A DNA stretch of 64,000 nt from contig JAPXFQ010000391.1 of assembly GCA_028564705.1 (NCBI GenBank), forward strand, positions 186,001-250,000, read 5' to 3'. The notes under the pieces are model-generated. The model did no database searches and was not told where the DNA came from. It saw only the letters and a list, made by a program, of their open reading frames with translations. This document shows positions 1-13,283 of the stretch, one piece after another (the stretch's first letter is position 1; every line of letters starts with the position of its first letter). Both the position numbers and the translations under genes were made by a program. Source of the DNA: Apricaphanius iberus (Eukaryota; Chordata; Actinopteri; Cyprinodontiformes; Aphaniidae).

Positions 1-2630
1 ATCACTTCTGAGTTTCTTGGAACTCTCTCCTCAACTTTGGTAAAGCACGTTCCCAAATCCGGCGGAACAAGCTAGCTAGCTTGCTTTGCAGATTTAGTAT
101 AGGAGCTTTATTCCAAACCCAATCACTAGGAGGTTCTATTTGCATAAAATGTATTTTTATTTCAAACTATTCTCTAAAAATGTGAAAACAATGGTCATAA
201 GTATGCACTACACCTGGATCTAATTAGTAATGTCTGCAATACCGTAAGGTATTCTGTGATCAGCAGAAATACAAGTTTGGCCAGTCTATATATTGTAGGC
301 TACTATTCAAACTTGACTAAATCTAATGTGGTCATCAATAACTATGAATTCTTGTGCCTCCGTTAACAAGCTTTCACCCTTAGTTGCAACCTATATATCT
401 AAATTAAAAAATACAGAATGTTAAATCCACACAAAAATATATTTTTAGGTTCATAGCAAAACAAGACTGTATTATTATTGTTCAAAACCCTGTTCAAAAT
501 ATGTTTATACAAAAAAAAAAATGCTAAACAAGAACTCATGCACACAGTCACTCTTTTTACTGTTTATCTCTGCGCTCACGTGCATGTAATGTAAAAGAGC
601 CTGATGCTGATGAAGCAGTGGCAGCCTTTAGGCTGAGACAGATGATGGATGGAAGGAGGTAGATGACTGTGTTTGGTGGCTGCTCGCTCCTTTTCTGTTT
701 CCCCTCTCAGCCATTCTCATACAACATCCCTCTCTTTGTCATTTTTTTTCCCTATTACACTATTACACTTACTCTCTCCATTCTGCCTTCACGCCCATCC
801 AAGTCTCCCTCACTCTCTCCACAGATGAGTGATGGAAGGATGAGCTCCTTCTGTCCTGCTGCTAAGGGTGTCAACATCTCCTACTCCCCTGCTCTTTGGC
901 CTTCTACATTTTCTACAATTACAGTTGGACAGAAAAGGCTGGAGGAGGACAAGACAAGGAAACAAGCAGGGATGCAGTTAGATGGATAAAAAAGGTAAAA
1001 AGAAAAGAAGGTGGTAGGACAGATGGAAATTGATGGACAGAAAGCAAAATGTTACATAAACCAAGGATTCCACTAGGCAATTAAATCTAACACTACAAAT
1101 CAATCAGTGTGTGTGTGTATGTGTGTGTGTTTTGTTAAAAAAAACTCCTTTCATGATTAGCATTAACCCAGCTTCAGCCACACGGAGCTCATCGTGTCAA
1201 ACCGCAGCAACACTGCGGTCAGAAAGTGACAACCGATTACTCTGCTTGAGATGGTTATTGGGATTAGCAGAGAGTGATTAAATGTTAATGATATAATGAA
1301 TAATGAGATTCCACTCTGTCTCATTAGCAAATAGTTAATACCCTTCTAGAAGGCCACTATCAGCTGAAAAGGGAGGAGGGGAACGAGGGAGATTTGAAGA
1401 AAAAATAAAATAATCTCACACTTCAAAAAATTGAAGAAACTGGCACATGGGGCGTAATACTACTTAATTGTGATTTTTAGATTAGTTCCTAAAATGGACA
1501 TTTTAATCCAAAGTAAAGCAGACTTCCCTCTGCACTGCCTGACACTTTGTATATAGCATCAAAGCACTCTGTAGATCTCTGCAGCTGTTCGCGGAGCGCA
1601 AAACCTCTCCCATTTCCTCAAAAATGAAATCGGAGACAGCACTGATAACAAAAGTAGTCTTCTCAAAAACAGGATTTTAATAAAGGGTTAGATCCTGTTT
1701 CTTAGAAGCATGTACTATTTTTGGGTGAATTACCTATTTTTTTTTATTTTATTTTTTTTTCTCATTTGGCAGCCCTGGGGATGTGGTTCATTTGGTGTAA
1801 CAAGAGCGCCCCCATGAGTCAGGAAGCCATACCTCCTGGCTGTCCAGAGGGATGAGCATCACTTCAGGGACCAGGCTGCAACACGCCGGAGTAGATTAAG
1901 GAGGGAAATTATTTATAAATTCCCCCTCAATTATTTATCGAGCAATTCCTCCCAGTGTTTACTCAGGGGTTATTAAATATTATGCTTCAAAAGCTGCTCA
2001 AAAGATAGAATTGTCAGAAGACATGCCGGGATACTTTTAATTTCTGCACTCAGAACTCACAGCATTTCAAACCAGCGTTAAACAAGCAATTAAAGAAAGT
2101 GGGGGCTAAATCAAATTTACCACCATTTCATTTCATCTAAATATCTGCACATATCTTTCTTGCCTCCTTCTTTCATTGCTCTTTAGGAGGAAAAACTTAA
2201 AGCCTCAAGCTTAACACTAAGGAGGAAACTGTGTGTCTGTGTGTGTACTCTGAGACTTGTGTATGTGTGGGTAAGGAGAGGTAATGGAATAACTGCAGTT
2301 CAGCTAATCCGATATTTTTCTCCTTCTCCATCTCAGGCCACATCCTCTTCTCCAGCACGCTAGCTCAGTACATAGAGTGACAAGCCTCTGTTGGCTCAGA
2401 GACCGCCAATAGTTTATCCATATAGTGGCAGCCAGCTTAGCCAGAGAGAGGAAATGTAACCTTGAGACTTCCCTCCCTTCCTTTTTTGGCTTAAACTACA
2501 AACTAACCTAACACTGAATGAATATTAATCTGCTGAAATTGGCTGAGGAGAAAGAAAACATTTTTCAAAATTATTTCACAAATAAAATCATGAAAAGTGT
2601 GCCATGTACAAAGCATTACAAAGCACTTCA
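1..2630. other. Non-coding AT-rich stretch, no gene seen
   Basis: Short open frames here lack splice context, domains or a convincing protein composition. Two sub-stretches (about 1,150-1,350 and 1,760-2,020) differ in texture from their surroundings: they lack simple repeats and are rich in ATTA/TAAT-type homeodomain cores. They could be conserved regulatory DNA, but this is inference without an alignment. Confidence 0.5.
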
Positions 2631-2634
2631 GCTC

Positions 2635-2995
2635 TATTCAGCCCAGTCCATTGTTCAGTACTTTGTAATACCTCCTTTTGGTGCATTTACAGCTGAAGGT
2701 ATTTGGATTAAGCCTCTAACACCTTTGGTTTTCTAGAAGTAAAAAAAAAAAAATACCCATTCTTTGCCAAACTGTTCAAATCAGCAGTCTGAACGGTTAC
2801 GGTATTTTTCAAAAATCCTCTAATGGGTTGAGGTCTGAACTTTGACTGGGTTATTCTAAGATGAATGTACTTTGATTTAAGGCATAATTGCGGTCAGATC
2901 TAAAGTCTTCTGTTAAATTTCAATACAGGTAAACGTTGGCCTCATCAAAGTATACCACCTTCTTCCTCATTTTAACTCTGTCCCCTACGTGATTT
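2635..2995. mobile_element. Degenerate Tc1-like transposon fragment
   Basis: The stretch from 'cagtactttgtaatacctcc' through 'tttgactgggttattctaag' resembles the transposase-coding part of a common teleost Tc1-like family. No open frame survives. The assignment rests on remembered family texture, not on a search. It is probably the same family as the longer relic at 27,355-28,402. Confidence 0.5.
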
Positions 2996-5900
2996 TTTTC
3001 CTCAATGGCTGTCTGCTTTCCACTCTTCCCCAAAGAACACTCTTTTGGAGCCTCAATAAACTAACCTGACAGCAAATGAACATTACGCCACTGAAGCAAG
3101 CTAAATTATCCTGGCAGGCAATGATAACTCCTATGTGAATGTAGGCGCAGGGGGGAAAAAACTCCCCACAAAAAAGGCTACAGTTTCATCATACGCAGAT
3201 GCCCGTGTCAGACATTTCTTCAGCCTCTCTCCCAACTTGTTGCCCTTTGTCAAGATTTCCTCCATCTGTTCTATTCCCTCCTGTGAAAAAAGAAAAAGAA
3301 AGCACTGTGTGTCTTTGTGTGTGTTCGTTTGATCTGGTTCAAAGAGAATAAAAGGGGGTAGAAACACAAACCATGGCTATCACCCCTTGCCAGTCTCTTC
3401 CACACTCACAGTCTGTCTCCTTTCCTCTGTTCTGCCATGGAGAGCTTGTGTCTGACAGTGTTTGCAACAGGGACAACAATTCGCCAAGCAGAAAAAGACC
3501 AATAAGTTTGTCATGGGAAAACAAGAGAAGGCATTAGAGTGAGCGAGAAGTTTCCATTTACAGGATAGATGAAGAAATGTTCATGAGATCTGCGAGAAAG
3601 GCACATATACATACATCTGCACAGCTCGTTTCCACAGGATGGGAGAGGCCAGTAGTCTCACATGTTTCCATGGAGCAACACTGACCCCTACAGCTAGAAC
3701 CTCTTGCATCAGATTCACTCTGATGCTCCTAATCACAGAGTTTCATACTTAGCTCCCAGAACATCATGACTCACATGCTTCGAAGATAGATTTAACGAAT
3801 AAAGTGCTGACAGAAATAGCTAAGTAATGAAGTGTAACAGCCAGGTTGGCCTTTAAAGAATGGGTGTAATGTCCTAAAATCAGTTATTTGAAGGAGATTT
3901 TTGAGCTTTTAATTTTCTGTAAGAACAAAGCACATTAGCAATACTTGCAAATGCATCAAAAATGACTTGCCTGCAACAATTAGACCACGTTAAAATTAGA
4001 AGCTCTGAATGAGAAACACTGACAGATACGCTTTCTTCTCTTGCTCTTTTTAAAGCCGACATTCATCATGTTTGACTTCAGAGGTATAAACTTTTAATCA
4101 CCTCCATCCCAGCTTTCTTCAAAAGTAGTGATTGTTCTGGAGCATGTGCCAATACTTCTCTCACACTGCTTTCAGGGCGTACTGACGACATTTTCAAATG
4201 CTAGTTTGGGGATTCAGCAGCAATCTCTCGGCTGATTGTACCTCTAAGGTTAGTCTGCTTTTGATTTTTGGTGGCAAGTGAGTGTGAGCCTCAAATCTGT
4301 CAGGAAGACAGGTTTGCTAAAATATCAATAAAACCACTGTGTGAACAGCTTTACATAAAATCTTTGTTTTATCAATAAAACTTCAATATACAGAGCACAA
4401 GGGTATCCTGATTTCAAACATTTTTATTTTACATGCTGCTGAAGGAAACTATAATCAGTAACTTGAAACAATTGTTGTTTTGCCCCCAATTAAAGTGGAG
4501 AGTTTTTAATTTTTTTCAGTGGATTGCAAGTAAGATTACTTGCAAAGCTACAAGAATAGGTAAAAAATGAGTTAGAAATAACAAAATTGCTGCTATTGGT
4601 TGTATTGGATAAGATGAGCACATTTTAAAATCTTAATTACTGAAGGTGAGTCACTTAGATATGTTATCAATTTCTTAGCTCTGCTCGTTTTTATGATATG
4701 AAATTACAGTACAGGAACTTTTGAATACATATTTTATTTAAAAAGAATGAAATTTTCATCTGAAAATTTTGCATTAGGAAACACAAAGGGGAAAAAAGGT
4801 AGAATTAATTCATTTCTTCCAATACCAGACCGCCAACCCCCAAATGTCCATTAACATGCCAAACAATAGATTCCCAACCTACAAGATCACATATAAATCT
4901 GTTTTCTTGTTTTTTGCATAACGGAAGTATTATTTCTATGGTGACATATCTAAAAGTATGAAAGCAAAGACTGGCTAAATATGACTGAAACAATACATAT
5001 AGACACTCAACACAGTTTCTTTAGGACACCCACTTGTCTGATGGTAAGACTGGGTAACATGGAGATGACTGAGAGCTGGATGAAGTGGAAGAGATTATTA
5101 TTTTGGATGTAGTAACTTCATCTAAAACCATTTTGCTCAAGACTCATCAAGCAAACGCAACGGAGCCAATTCTTACAGCTCTGATACACCTCATGCCGCT
5201 GTCTCACAAGTTCTGACAGCATGCGTCAGATCACTAGCCTTACAGTTCAGAAAATATTGAAACATAGACACTTGAATCCACCTGTGCTTCAAGATTTCGG
5301 AAAGGTTATATAGCACTATTTTCACTATTTTGTTAACTGAGTGAAACAACAGCTTTGTTCGGATGATGTTGAGGGTGGAAAATTTTCCTCTTTTTCTCCA
5401 CATAGCATACACCTATTTGATAGCTCTCCAAGGCGGTGACTGAACCTCCACCACCGTCTGATTTGTTGTGAACAACGTGGCTTTAACAGGTAAAGCAGAG
5501 AAAACATAACACAGAAGACATAACTGAGATGTAGCAGCAGCACTTGCATCGTGTTGACAAAACAACATCACATTGTTGAGATATATATGCAGCCATCCAG
5601 CATTGCATTAGGAAAATTCATGTTTGAGACATTTGAGGCAGATTTAAATGTGTGTTCAAATTCATATTTAAAGTTCCACTAAGTCTGATTTATTTCTTTT
5701 TACTCCATGTTACTTTGTGGATCATGCCATCATATGCACAAAGTGTCTGTCTGTTCTGTGACGCATTTCAAAGCCACATTTTCATGAACGGGTCAAAACG
5801 GTGAATGAAGACAAAGAGTTAAATACTAGCAAAAATGATTGCTGGAAGACAAGTTATTTGATGAAAGTGGTTGTGCAACTAAACACACTAAATCAATGCA

Positions 5901-6045
5901 AGTGGAAACACCCAACCATTGTCTATTACCGTGTATCATTGGGGTTACTGGTGCCTTTCCAAAGCTGTAATTGGGCGATAGGTGGAGTACACCCAACAGA
6001 GGTCACAAACCAGTGTCAAAGATGTACAGGATAAACAACCACACT
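2996..6045. other. No gene or recognised repeat
   Basis: AT-rich sequence with many stops in all frames. Short open frames (for example 3,131-3,367 and 5,191-5,549) have no domain and no splice partners, and I regard them as chance. Confidence 0.5.
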
Positions 6046-6140
6046 TACACACACACACACACACACACACATACACACGCACACCCACGCATACACACGC
6101 ACACACACCCACACACACACACACGCACACACACACACAT
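6046..6140. repeat. Interrupted (CA)n microsatellite
   Basis: About 95 bases of mostly (CA)n with interruptions such as ATACACACG and CCCACG. It produces spurious Thr-His and Cys-Val open frames on both strands. The interruptions suggest an old, partly stabilised tract. Confidence 0.95.
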
Positions 6141-8620
6141 ACAGTACCTAAGGACAATCTAGAATAAACAATTTATCTAAAAGTTATGTTTTGGTCCTGT
6201 AGAATGGAGCACAAGTATTTGAAGAGATCCCACTAATGCAGAAAACCCCTATGTCAGAATCCTGAACCCACGGCCTTCTTTCCACTTAACGGTGCCACTG
6301 ACATGTCCACCATGCATGGCCACATCTTATAGGTTGACAGACATGTTGTTTCTTTCAGTTTTTGAATGATGGTTTGAACAATGATCTGTGGGATATTCAA
6401 AGCTTGGGATATTGTTTAAAATATTGTTAAGATGCAGTTTTTTCACTGATAATAAAAACCTCTGAGACCTTCACACCCCTACTAAGGGATGTGCTATATT
6501 CCCCTTAGAGATGTGGGAGTAAAGGGGGTTTAACACTTAAATCCTAAAAAATTTGACTTCTTTCTTTACGGTCATAAGCCATAAGGTAATTAATGTCGGC
6601 TGAACGACATCACAGCACAGCTCAACTCTACAAGTAGCAGCAAAGAACAGGCTTTACCAACAAAAATGTGGTAAATGTGGTAAAATGTGTAACCATTCAT
6701 ACATTGATACTGCAGCTTAAACTACAACAAAGCTTGCTGCTATAGGAATTTTAGAAAAGCAACAGTTTAGAAAAGTAACTTCATAAGAGTGGGAGACCAT
6801 GTATGCTGTGTTTTTTTTACTTTCTTCCATGTACCAACAGCTTTGATATAGTTGACCACTATGTTGTATTAAGTTCTTTGATTAATGTGTAACAAAGGTG
6901 TTCCTGAATATGGTTTATTTATTAATAGCTATCATACCAAAAACGTCCTTCAGTAATGAATCATATTTTTCCAGTGTTTACATAGCCATGAATGAGAAAC
7001 ATTAATGTAATAAGTGAGTTTCTATGGCTCCAAATTGACTCACAACCCACCCTGTTTAACTTTTCTTCCTGTGCATCTGGCACAAATATTACTTCATAGA
7101 ACCATATGTAAATAATGAAACACAACTCCCAATTTAATCTTCATGATATGGATACACAGAAAGGGAATAGGCTGTATATTGAAACTGCTACACTGAGTGA
7201 TGACAGTGGCAACCAGCACGGCAGCATTTTCAGTGTGGGTGGGCATTTGCCTAAAGCCAAACAAGGAGAACTGAAATGTGAATCTGGGACTGTTTAAATG
7301 TCATGCGTCGTCTGCAACCAGCGGATGTTATTTCTGCCATTGCAACAATCCTTCGCCTGGCTGTGGGTGAAAGGAACATGTGGAGGGGTGATGAGAGAGG
7401 AGGCGGGAGGTCAAGAGGTGAGGATGGGAAAATGAGGACAGTGGGAGGACTTTACTAATCACATGCTGGGTGTAAAAGATAGCCACATAGCCTCAGAGTG
7501 TGAAAAGTGTTACCAGTGAGCAAGTTATTTAATCTTTATTGCCAGCAGAGGATTACTTTAACCATGACAAAGTACAAGTAAAAAAAAATATTTTTTAATA
7601 TAAATCTAAATAACTAAATTCAAATCTTTACAGCTCTGCCTAAATTTGTAAAACATGTTATTTGGGTTACATTTGGGTTACATAAACACATATGGTTTTG
7701 GGCTAAGCCAATAAATCACAATAATCATTGGATGAGCAAGATGGCAGAGTTGACTTATGTCTGTTTTTGATAGAGATATAAACACATCTGATGAACTAAA
7801 GTCAAAATGAAATTGCATTTTGCTGAAACACCTATCATCATGAGGGAATCAGCAAATGTATACCAGGCAGAATTTTGAAAAGCTCCAACAATCCCTGTTT
7901 GGACTTGATGTATTTGAAAAGCAAAATGAGAAAAATTATGCAGCTCTGCAAAACAATAAACAATCAATGCTCATATTGCCAGGGAATGATCTGTGAAATT
8001 GCAGAACCATTTTTTTGTCAGATGCCTAAAATGTGCAAATACAGTGTCCATGGCAACAGGAAGGAATCTGCATGGGTAATATGAAAAAACAAAAATGGTT
8101 AAAAATATATATATATTTTAATTCTGACTTCAGAATCGATCCAAACTTTCTCAGTTTCACACATATTTACCGAGTCAAACTGTAGAGGGATTATAAAATG
8201 CATTTTTTCTGATGAGAAAGTTAATATAATATGGAAGATACAATATGAACCACATACATACCATATGTGCCCAAGCCTGAGCTCTGTGTGGATACAATAA
8301 GAGACTGACATTTATCTTACAAAAAATATAAAATAAAAATAACATTCATGACTACAAGCCCTGACAAGAAATTTAGCTTGATCACAACTTTCATCTTGTG
8401 ATAAAGAGATAGAAAATACAAAGGAAAATAAATAAATTAACAAAAAAAGTCAATAAAATGGTGTTAGGCTACTGAAAAAGAAGCTAAGCTACTGGGAGGC
8501 ATGTGAGAGGCTCAATGTTGCATACAAAACTGAATACTTTGGAAGCCATGTGCTCCATCTTTGACTAGGATATTTCCATTATACAATCATTTACCACTTT
8601 ATCACACATTTGGTGTATAT
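6141..8620. other. No gene or recognised repeat
   Basis: AT-rich intergenic DNA. I see no domain-bearing open frame, inverted-repeat pair or tRNA-like box. Confidence 0.5.
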
Positions 8621-8623
8621 ATA

Positions 8624-9175
8624 CAGTACAGACCAAAAGTTTGGACCCACCTTCTCATTCAGTGCGTTTTCTTTCTTTTCATGACTATTGACATTGTAGA
8701 TTCACACTGAAGGCATCAAAACTATGTATGAACACATATGGAATTATGTAGTACTTTTACAAAAAAGTGTGAAATAACGTGGCCTACAAAGTCACCGGAC
8801 CTGAACCCAATCGAGATGATTTGGAGTGAGCTGAACTGCAGAGTGAAATCAAAAGGGCCAACAAGTACTAAGCATCTCTGACCAAAAGATTGGACACACC
8901 TTCTCATTCAATGTGTTTTCTTTATTTTCATGACTACTTTGTAGATTCTCAATTAAGGGCATCAAAACTATGAATGAACAAATGATGTATGGATTACTGT
9001 ATGTACTTAAAAAGGGTGAAATAACTGAATACATGTGTTATATTATAGTTTCCTCAAAGTAGCCACCCTTTGCTCTGATTACTGCTTTGCATTCTCTTGA
9101 GCTTCAAGAGGTAGTCACCCGGAATGGTTTTCCAACAGTCTTGAAGGAGTTCCCAGAGATGCTTAGTATGGCATT
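8624..9175. mobile_element. Rearranged non-autonomous Tc1-like element
   Basis: It begins after a TA with CAGTACAGACCAAAAGTTTG, the same terminal sequence as the better-preserved copy at 57,539-58,076. Inside, the order is scrambled. A left-end segment (8,624-8,775) is followed by a segment encoding a Tc1 transposase C-terminal signature (SPDLNPIEMIWSEL, near 8,790-8,835). A second left-end-like segment then restarts at about 8,880. No intact transposase is present. Confidence 0.8.
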
Positions 9176-9940
9176 ATGGCATCAAATATCAGTACCCATA
9201 CCTACTTCACACCAAAATAAACTTCACTAGGGCTGCACAGTACCCGTCCCTAGTGAATGGCATAATTTTGTGTACCTTTAACATGTACTTCGAAAAATAT
9301 CTGCAGAATATACATTTTTTGGTACATTGTTGTCACATTTGGTGTACTTAAAGGTAATAAGGCTTTAGACCCACAGTATGTTTTAAGTCATCATCTTAAT
9401 ATAAGACCAAATTTAAAGCATGCATTCTTTAAAAATAAATAGGGGGATATAAAATTGTATCTTTTTCAGTGTATTAAAATCATATTCCTTGGTAACAATA
9501 GCACACAGACAGTTCTGGAAGAAATTAGTGTTTGCTTTCCATAGAGACCTTAGCCATGTCTCTATTCAAAATAGTTCAAGAATAGCTTTCATTTTAATTT
9601 GGATATGCATATTTTTTTAAACGTAGGGCAGAAAATGTAGAAAGGTTAAGGGGTTGTAAAAAACAGCAATTGAACAATCGGGTCTGCAGTGACAATCATT
9701 AGCACAGTTTTAGGGTCAGAGAACATCACCCGACATTTGACCCCATTCATTCTTGACAGAAACTGTTTTGACTTTTACTTTCAGGTTAGCACCCCAGAGC
9801 GCTATTTGGATAAAATAGCTGTCTCCTTGATGAACATCTTACAGCCTGAGAAGTCAGCTAGCCTGTTGAAACATCATTTCTTTTATGGATGCATAACGTT
9901 TTGAAGGACAGGCCACAACAGGTAATTTTTTTATGGTTTT
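9176..9940. other. No gene or recognised repeat
   Basis: AT-rich spacer. The open frame at 9,689-9,904 shows no domain, though it lies just upstream of the reverse transcriptase fragment and could be a diverged part of it. Confidence 0.4.
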
Positions 9941-9943
9941 AAA

Positions 9944-10885
9944 TCTACAAAACAGATTATAAGATCTGGACTTCCTCAAGGCTGTGTTTTATCTCCAGTC
10001 CTCTTTTCGGTCTTCACAAACAACATCTTGTGTCACAGTGAAGAAACGAGCCTGTATAATTATGCAGATGACATGGCACTGGTGGCCTCAGTAAAAACAC
10101 TGGAGGACCTTTCCCGATACCAGCAGGTATTCAGCAACCTGGTCCGAACATTCAAAGATTTTCACACGGAACTGAACATAGCAAAAACTAAAGAGTTGTG
10201 CTGTGGGGCAGTTAGGAAGGCAGCCACATCCCTGTTCAAGCCCCTCTGTATACAGGGTCAGCGGGCGGAGCAGGGGGAGTCATTTAAATATCTGGGAACA
10301 GAAATTGGCAACTGCCTGTCCTTCGCAAACCACAGCAACAGTGTCTACAAGAAGGCACAACAGAGACTTCATCTACTGAGGAAGCTCAGGGCATTTAATG
10401 TCAACAAAAGCATTTTAATAATCGCTTATAAATCATTCATTGAATCAATTCTCAGTTTCAATATTACATCTTGGTATAACTTCCTCATAGTCAAACACAA
10501 CAAACAACTCACCCATATCATTAAAATAGGCACAAAATCTCAGGTTCACAAAAGACCCCACTTTCAGTCTTGTATGATCGAGCAGTGCACAGGAAGACCA
10601 CCCTGATCAATGCAGACCAATCCCATCCACTACGCCCACATTTTCAGTCACTCCCATCAGGAAGGAGATATACGGTCCCACTAGCTCGGAAAAATGTTTA
10701 CAAGAAATCAGTTGCCCATTGTGCGATTACAATGTTAAACTAATGAACACTTGAACATGAGAACAATTTTAACCCTTCTGTTATGTTCATTTTATACTTG
10801 TCATGTTTGTATTTCAGTTAATTTTGTGTTGTAAGACAAATTTCTGTCTCAACTTGAGGCGGGCAATAAAGATTTATCTTATCTA
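9944..10885 (+). mobile_element. 5'-truncated L2/CR1/Rex1-type LINE with reverse transcriptase fragment
   Basis: One reading frame carries reverse-transcriptase hallmarks in order: GLPQGCVLSP from 9,968, then the catalytic Y-A-D-D box from 10,061 (YADDMAL), then a thumb-like region around KYLGTEIG. The frame stops at 10,606. The C-terminal part continues in another frame (10,606-10,743) with D-x-S-H-P-L and L-P-S-G-R-R-Y motifs typical of fish L2/CR1-like LINEs, so at least one frameshift is present. A 3' tail with AATAAA and TTATCT units closes it at about 10,885. Everything N-terminal to the palm domain is missing, so the copy is dead. The clade call is from memory of family motifs. Confidence 0.85.
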
Positions 10886-11982
10886 AACAAAATACGCTTA
10901 CAATCACTAACACAACCTGACTTTATAAAAAGGTGTACATACATATACCATATGAATATGTACATACAGCTTCTTTATCTTTTATTTTATTTCATCTAAA
11001 GTTTATAATTTTTTACTTAACAGTTGTACAGTGAGAGCCAGAAACCAAAACAAAATCCCTTGCTTTTTCACACAATCTGGGCCAATAAATCTGATACTGA
11101 TGTTAAGTGTGATGCTAAATGATAAAAACAAGAAACCATTAAAGCGCACAGCTTGCTTTTGGTGCCTTCAGCTCTATCAGGTGTGTGTTTGTGTATTTTT
11201 CTTACTTTTTTGGGATGATTCATAGACAGAGCACAACCCTCTCCACTCTTTTATTTGTACTACTGCCAAATGTGTCAAGCTTAGCTCATTCAACCTCCTT
11301 CACACCCACTCTACCTCCGAGTACACCCTCCACCTCATCTCTAACGCCCAGCCCACACAATCACATTCCATACCGATTCTTGTTACCAGGCGAGATAATG
11401 TGACTGCTTTTGTTTTCACCTTTTCAGTACCCATGAGTGATGTCCCATGAATGCAGTAATGGATACTTCGGCAGGTGTTTATTTGCTGCTATATAAGTGT
11501 GAACAGGTTTCTGAACAACACACAACATTCCAGCCTCTCTATGAGCTCACAGAGAAAGACATAAGTCATTAAGCAGTAAAGTCAGTAAAATGATATAGTC
11601 CTGTACATGATTTCATATCATTTGCCATTGCTCTTTGATTTTTTAACTAACTTTAAATATAATTACATGTATGAACACTCTATTCTGAATCTATATTTCT
11701 GCACAGATAATGGATCTATTTGGTCTGTCTTGAGATGAATTTGCTCTATAATTAAACTGAGATTAATTAGTTTTAAAGAAAACTAGAGAAAAAGTATAGT
11801 TTGTTACTTGTTTACAATCAGGGATTGTGCCACTACTACGTCATGTCAAAATGTTGGTTGTTTTACCTACGTATTGTTAAACAACACTGTGTGTTTTAAT
11901 GTAACCTATTAGCAATATATTCAGACCCATTCCATAAAAACAAAAAACAACATAACACTGAAAAGTTAATTTGTTTCAGTAA
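10886..11982. other. No gene or recognised repeat
   Basis: AT-rich spacer between the LINE fragment and the Harbinger-like element. I found nothing supportable. Confidence 0.45.
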
Positions 11983-12550
11983 TACCCAATTTCAACTAGT
12001 GCCAGTATGGTACGGCCTGGAACGGGTAGGTTGTGTTTCCATTTCCATCTCAAAGGAACAGTAGTGGGCGAGGACATGGGCGGGCTTAGTTTAACAAAAG
12101 CTCCTGCAAAAAGCATCTCTCTTCTGTTATGAAGATTACATTTTTGGAAAACAGAGATTTTTTTTAAGCCAATGTACTACTTAGACTTCCAAAGCTCAGA
12201 GTGATGTCAATCTAGGCATCTTGTATTACAAGAATACTTTTGCAGCTTGTTTTTAGTTGGACGTTAAATTCAAGTTAGCCGCAGGACAGGGTGATTGAAA
12301 TAAAAGCAGGCTTTTGAAAATATTTTTTATCACTTGCGATTTCTTCTTCCGAAAAAAAAATCAGGTAGGAAAAAATGTATTAAAATCTGAAATCAGATTT
12401 GATTTGAAAAATATCAGAGATTTAATTTTTAAGTCATGCAGTATATTAAGCTAGAAGGCGTCTCGGTCGGTTCCGCACGTCTCATTTGGTGATGGAAACG
12501 CGCCAAAGCGTCCCGTTCCGTACCGTACTGGTACTAGTGGAAATGGGGCA
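11983..12550. mobile_element. PIF/Harbinger-like non-autonomous element (568 bp)
   Basis: The ends are imperfect inverted repeats. The left end TACCCAATTTCAACTAG matches the reverse complement of the right end (TGCCCCATTTCCACTAG) at 14 of 17 positions, and the similarity runs on through CCAGTA-GGTACGG. It is flanked by TAA at 11,980-11,982 and 12,551-12,553, as expected for PIF/Harbinger target duplication. There is no transposase inside. A solo end of the same family lies at 32,969. Confidence 0.8.
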
Positions 12551-12881
12551 TAACTTAATTGACTAAGGGAAACACATTATAGAGATGTATTAAACACAGA
12601 CTGATGTTTTCAAGCCTTTATTTCTATTACTTATGACAATGTTCTGCTTATACCTAATAAAAAAACAATATTTAAGATTAGAATATTACATTACACCAAT
12701 AAAACAGCTTTTTTTAAATATAGTAATGTGGCCTTAAGGAAAATTATGTTTAATACTTTGTTGGAACCCAGCCTTTAATGGCAGCCATGGACAGCACCGA
12801 AGCACCTTGCCCTCCATCCATTCTTCTCTGGTGGAGAAGTGAGGAATTGCATCTTTGAAGTGATACTGGATCCAAAGTTAA

Positions 12882-13279
12882 AGGTACAATTGTAAGAATG
12901 ACATCTTGTGGTCAATTTGGATTACTGCAGTGCATGAAGAACAACAATATCAGCAATATCAAGTGACAATATAAGTAGCTTGACATATTTTTAAAGCCAA
13001 CCATTGTACTGACAACATTGCTAGCTCAACATTAGCCTCTAGCCCAGTCGTGCCGGATTACAAATGGTGGCCCTGTGTTTGTGTTGAAGACTTGGCAACC
13101 TTGCAGGCTCACATTGTGATAATTGTGGACGAGAGACAGATATTTTAAAACACTGACTATGTCCTGGAGCGGCGTTTTTAAAATGACAAAACTTGCAACC
13201 ACCCAGCCGTCTGAGATCGAAATCTGTGTCAATGTAACCTTCATTTCAACATGACTGTAAAATTGTACAGTTTGCACCT
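12882..13279. mobile_element. TTAA-flanked MITE (piggyBac-like)
   Basis: Bounded by TTAA at 12,878-12,881 and 13,280-13,283. The ends AGGTACAATTGTA (left) and AGGTGCAAACTGTACA (right, reverse complement) form imperfect inverted repeats. The 398-bp interior has no transposase. TTAA target duplication points to piggyBac-type mobilisation, though other TTAA-specific families are possible. Confidence 0.6.
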
Positions 13280-13283
13280 TTAA

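Noticed and set aside
663..989. 108-codon open frame near the left edge
   Set aside because: Low-complexity Ser/Pro/Phe composition, no domain, no splice context and no promoter evidence.
5945..6167. Cys-Val and Thr-His open frames on both strands
   Set aside because: They are translations of the (CA)n microsatellite.
10028..10606. Reverse transcriptase frame as a host gene with ATG at 10,028
   Set aside because: The frame is open upstream through the GLPQG motif and is truncated and frameshifted downstream; it is a dead LINE fragment.
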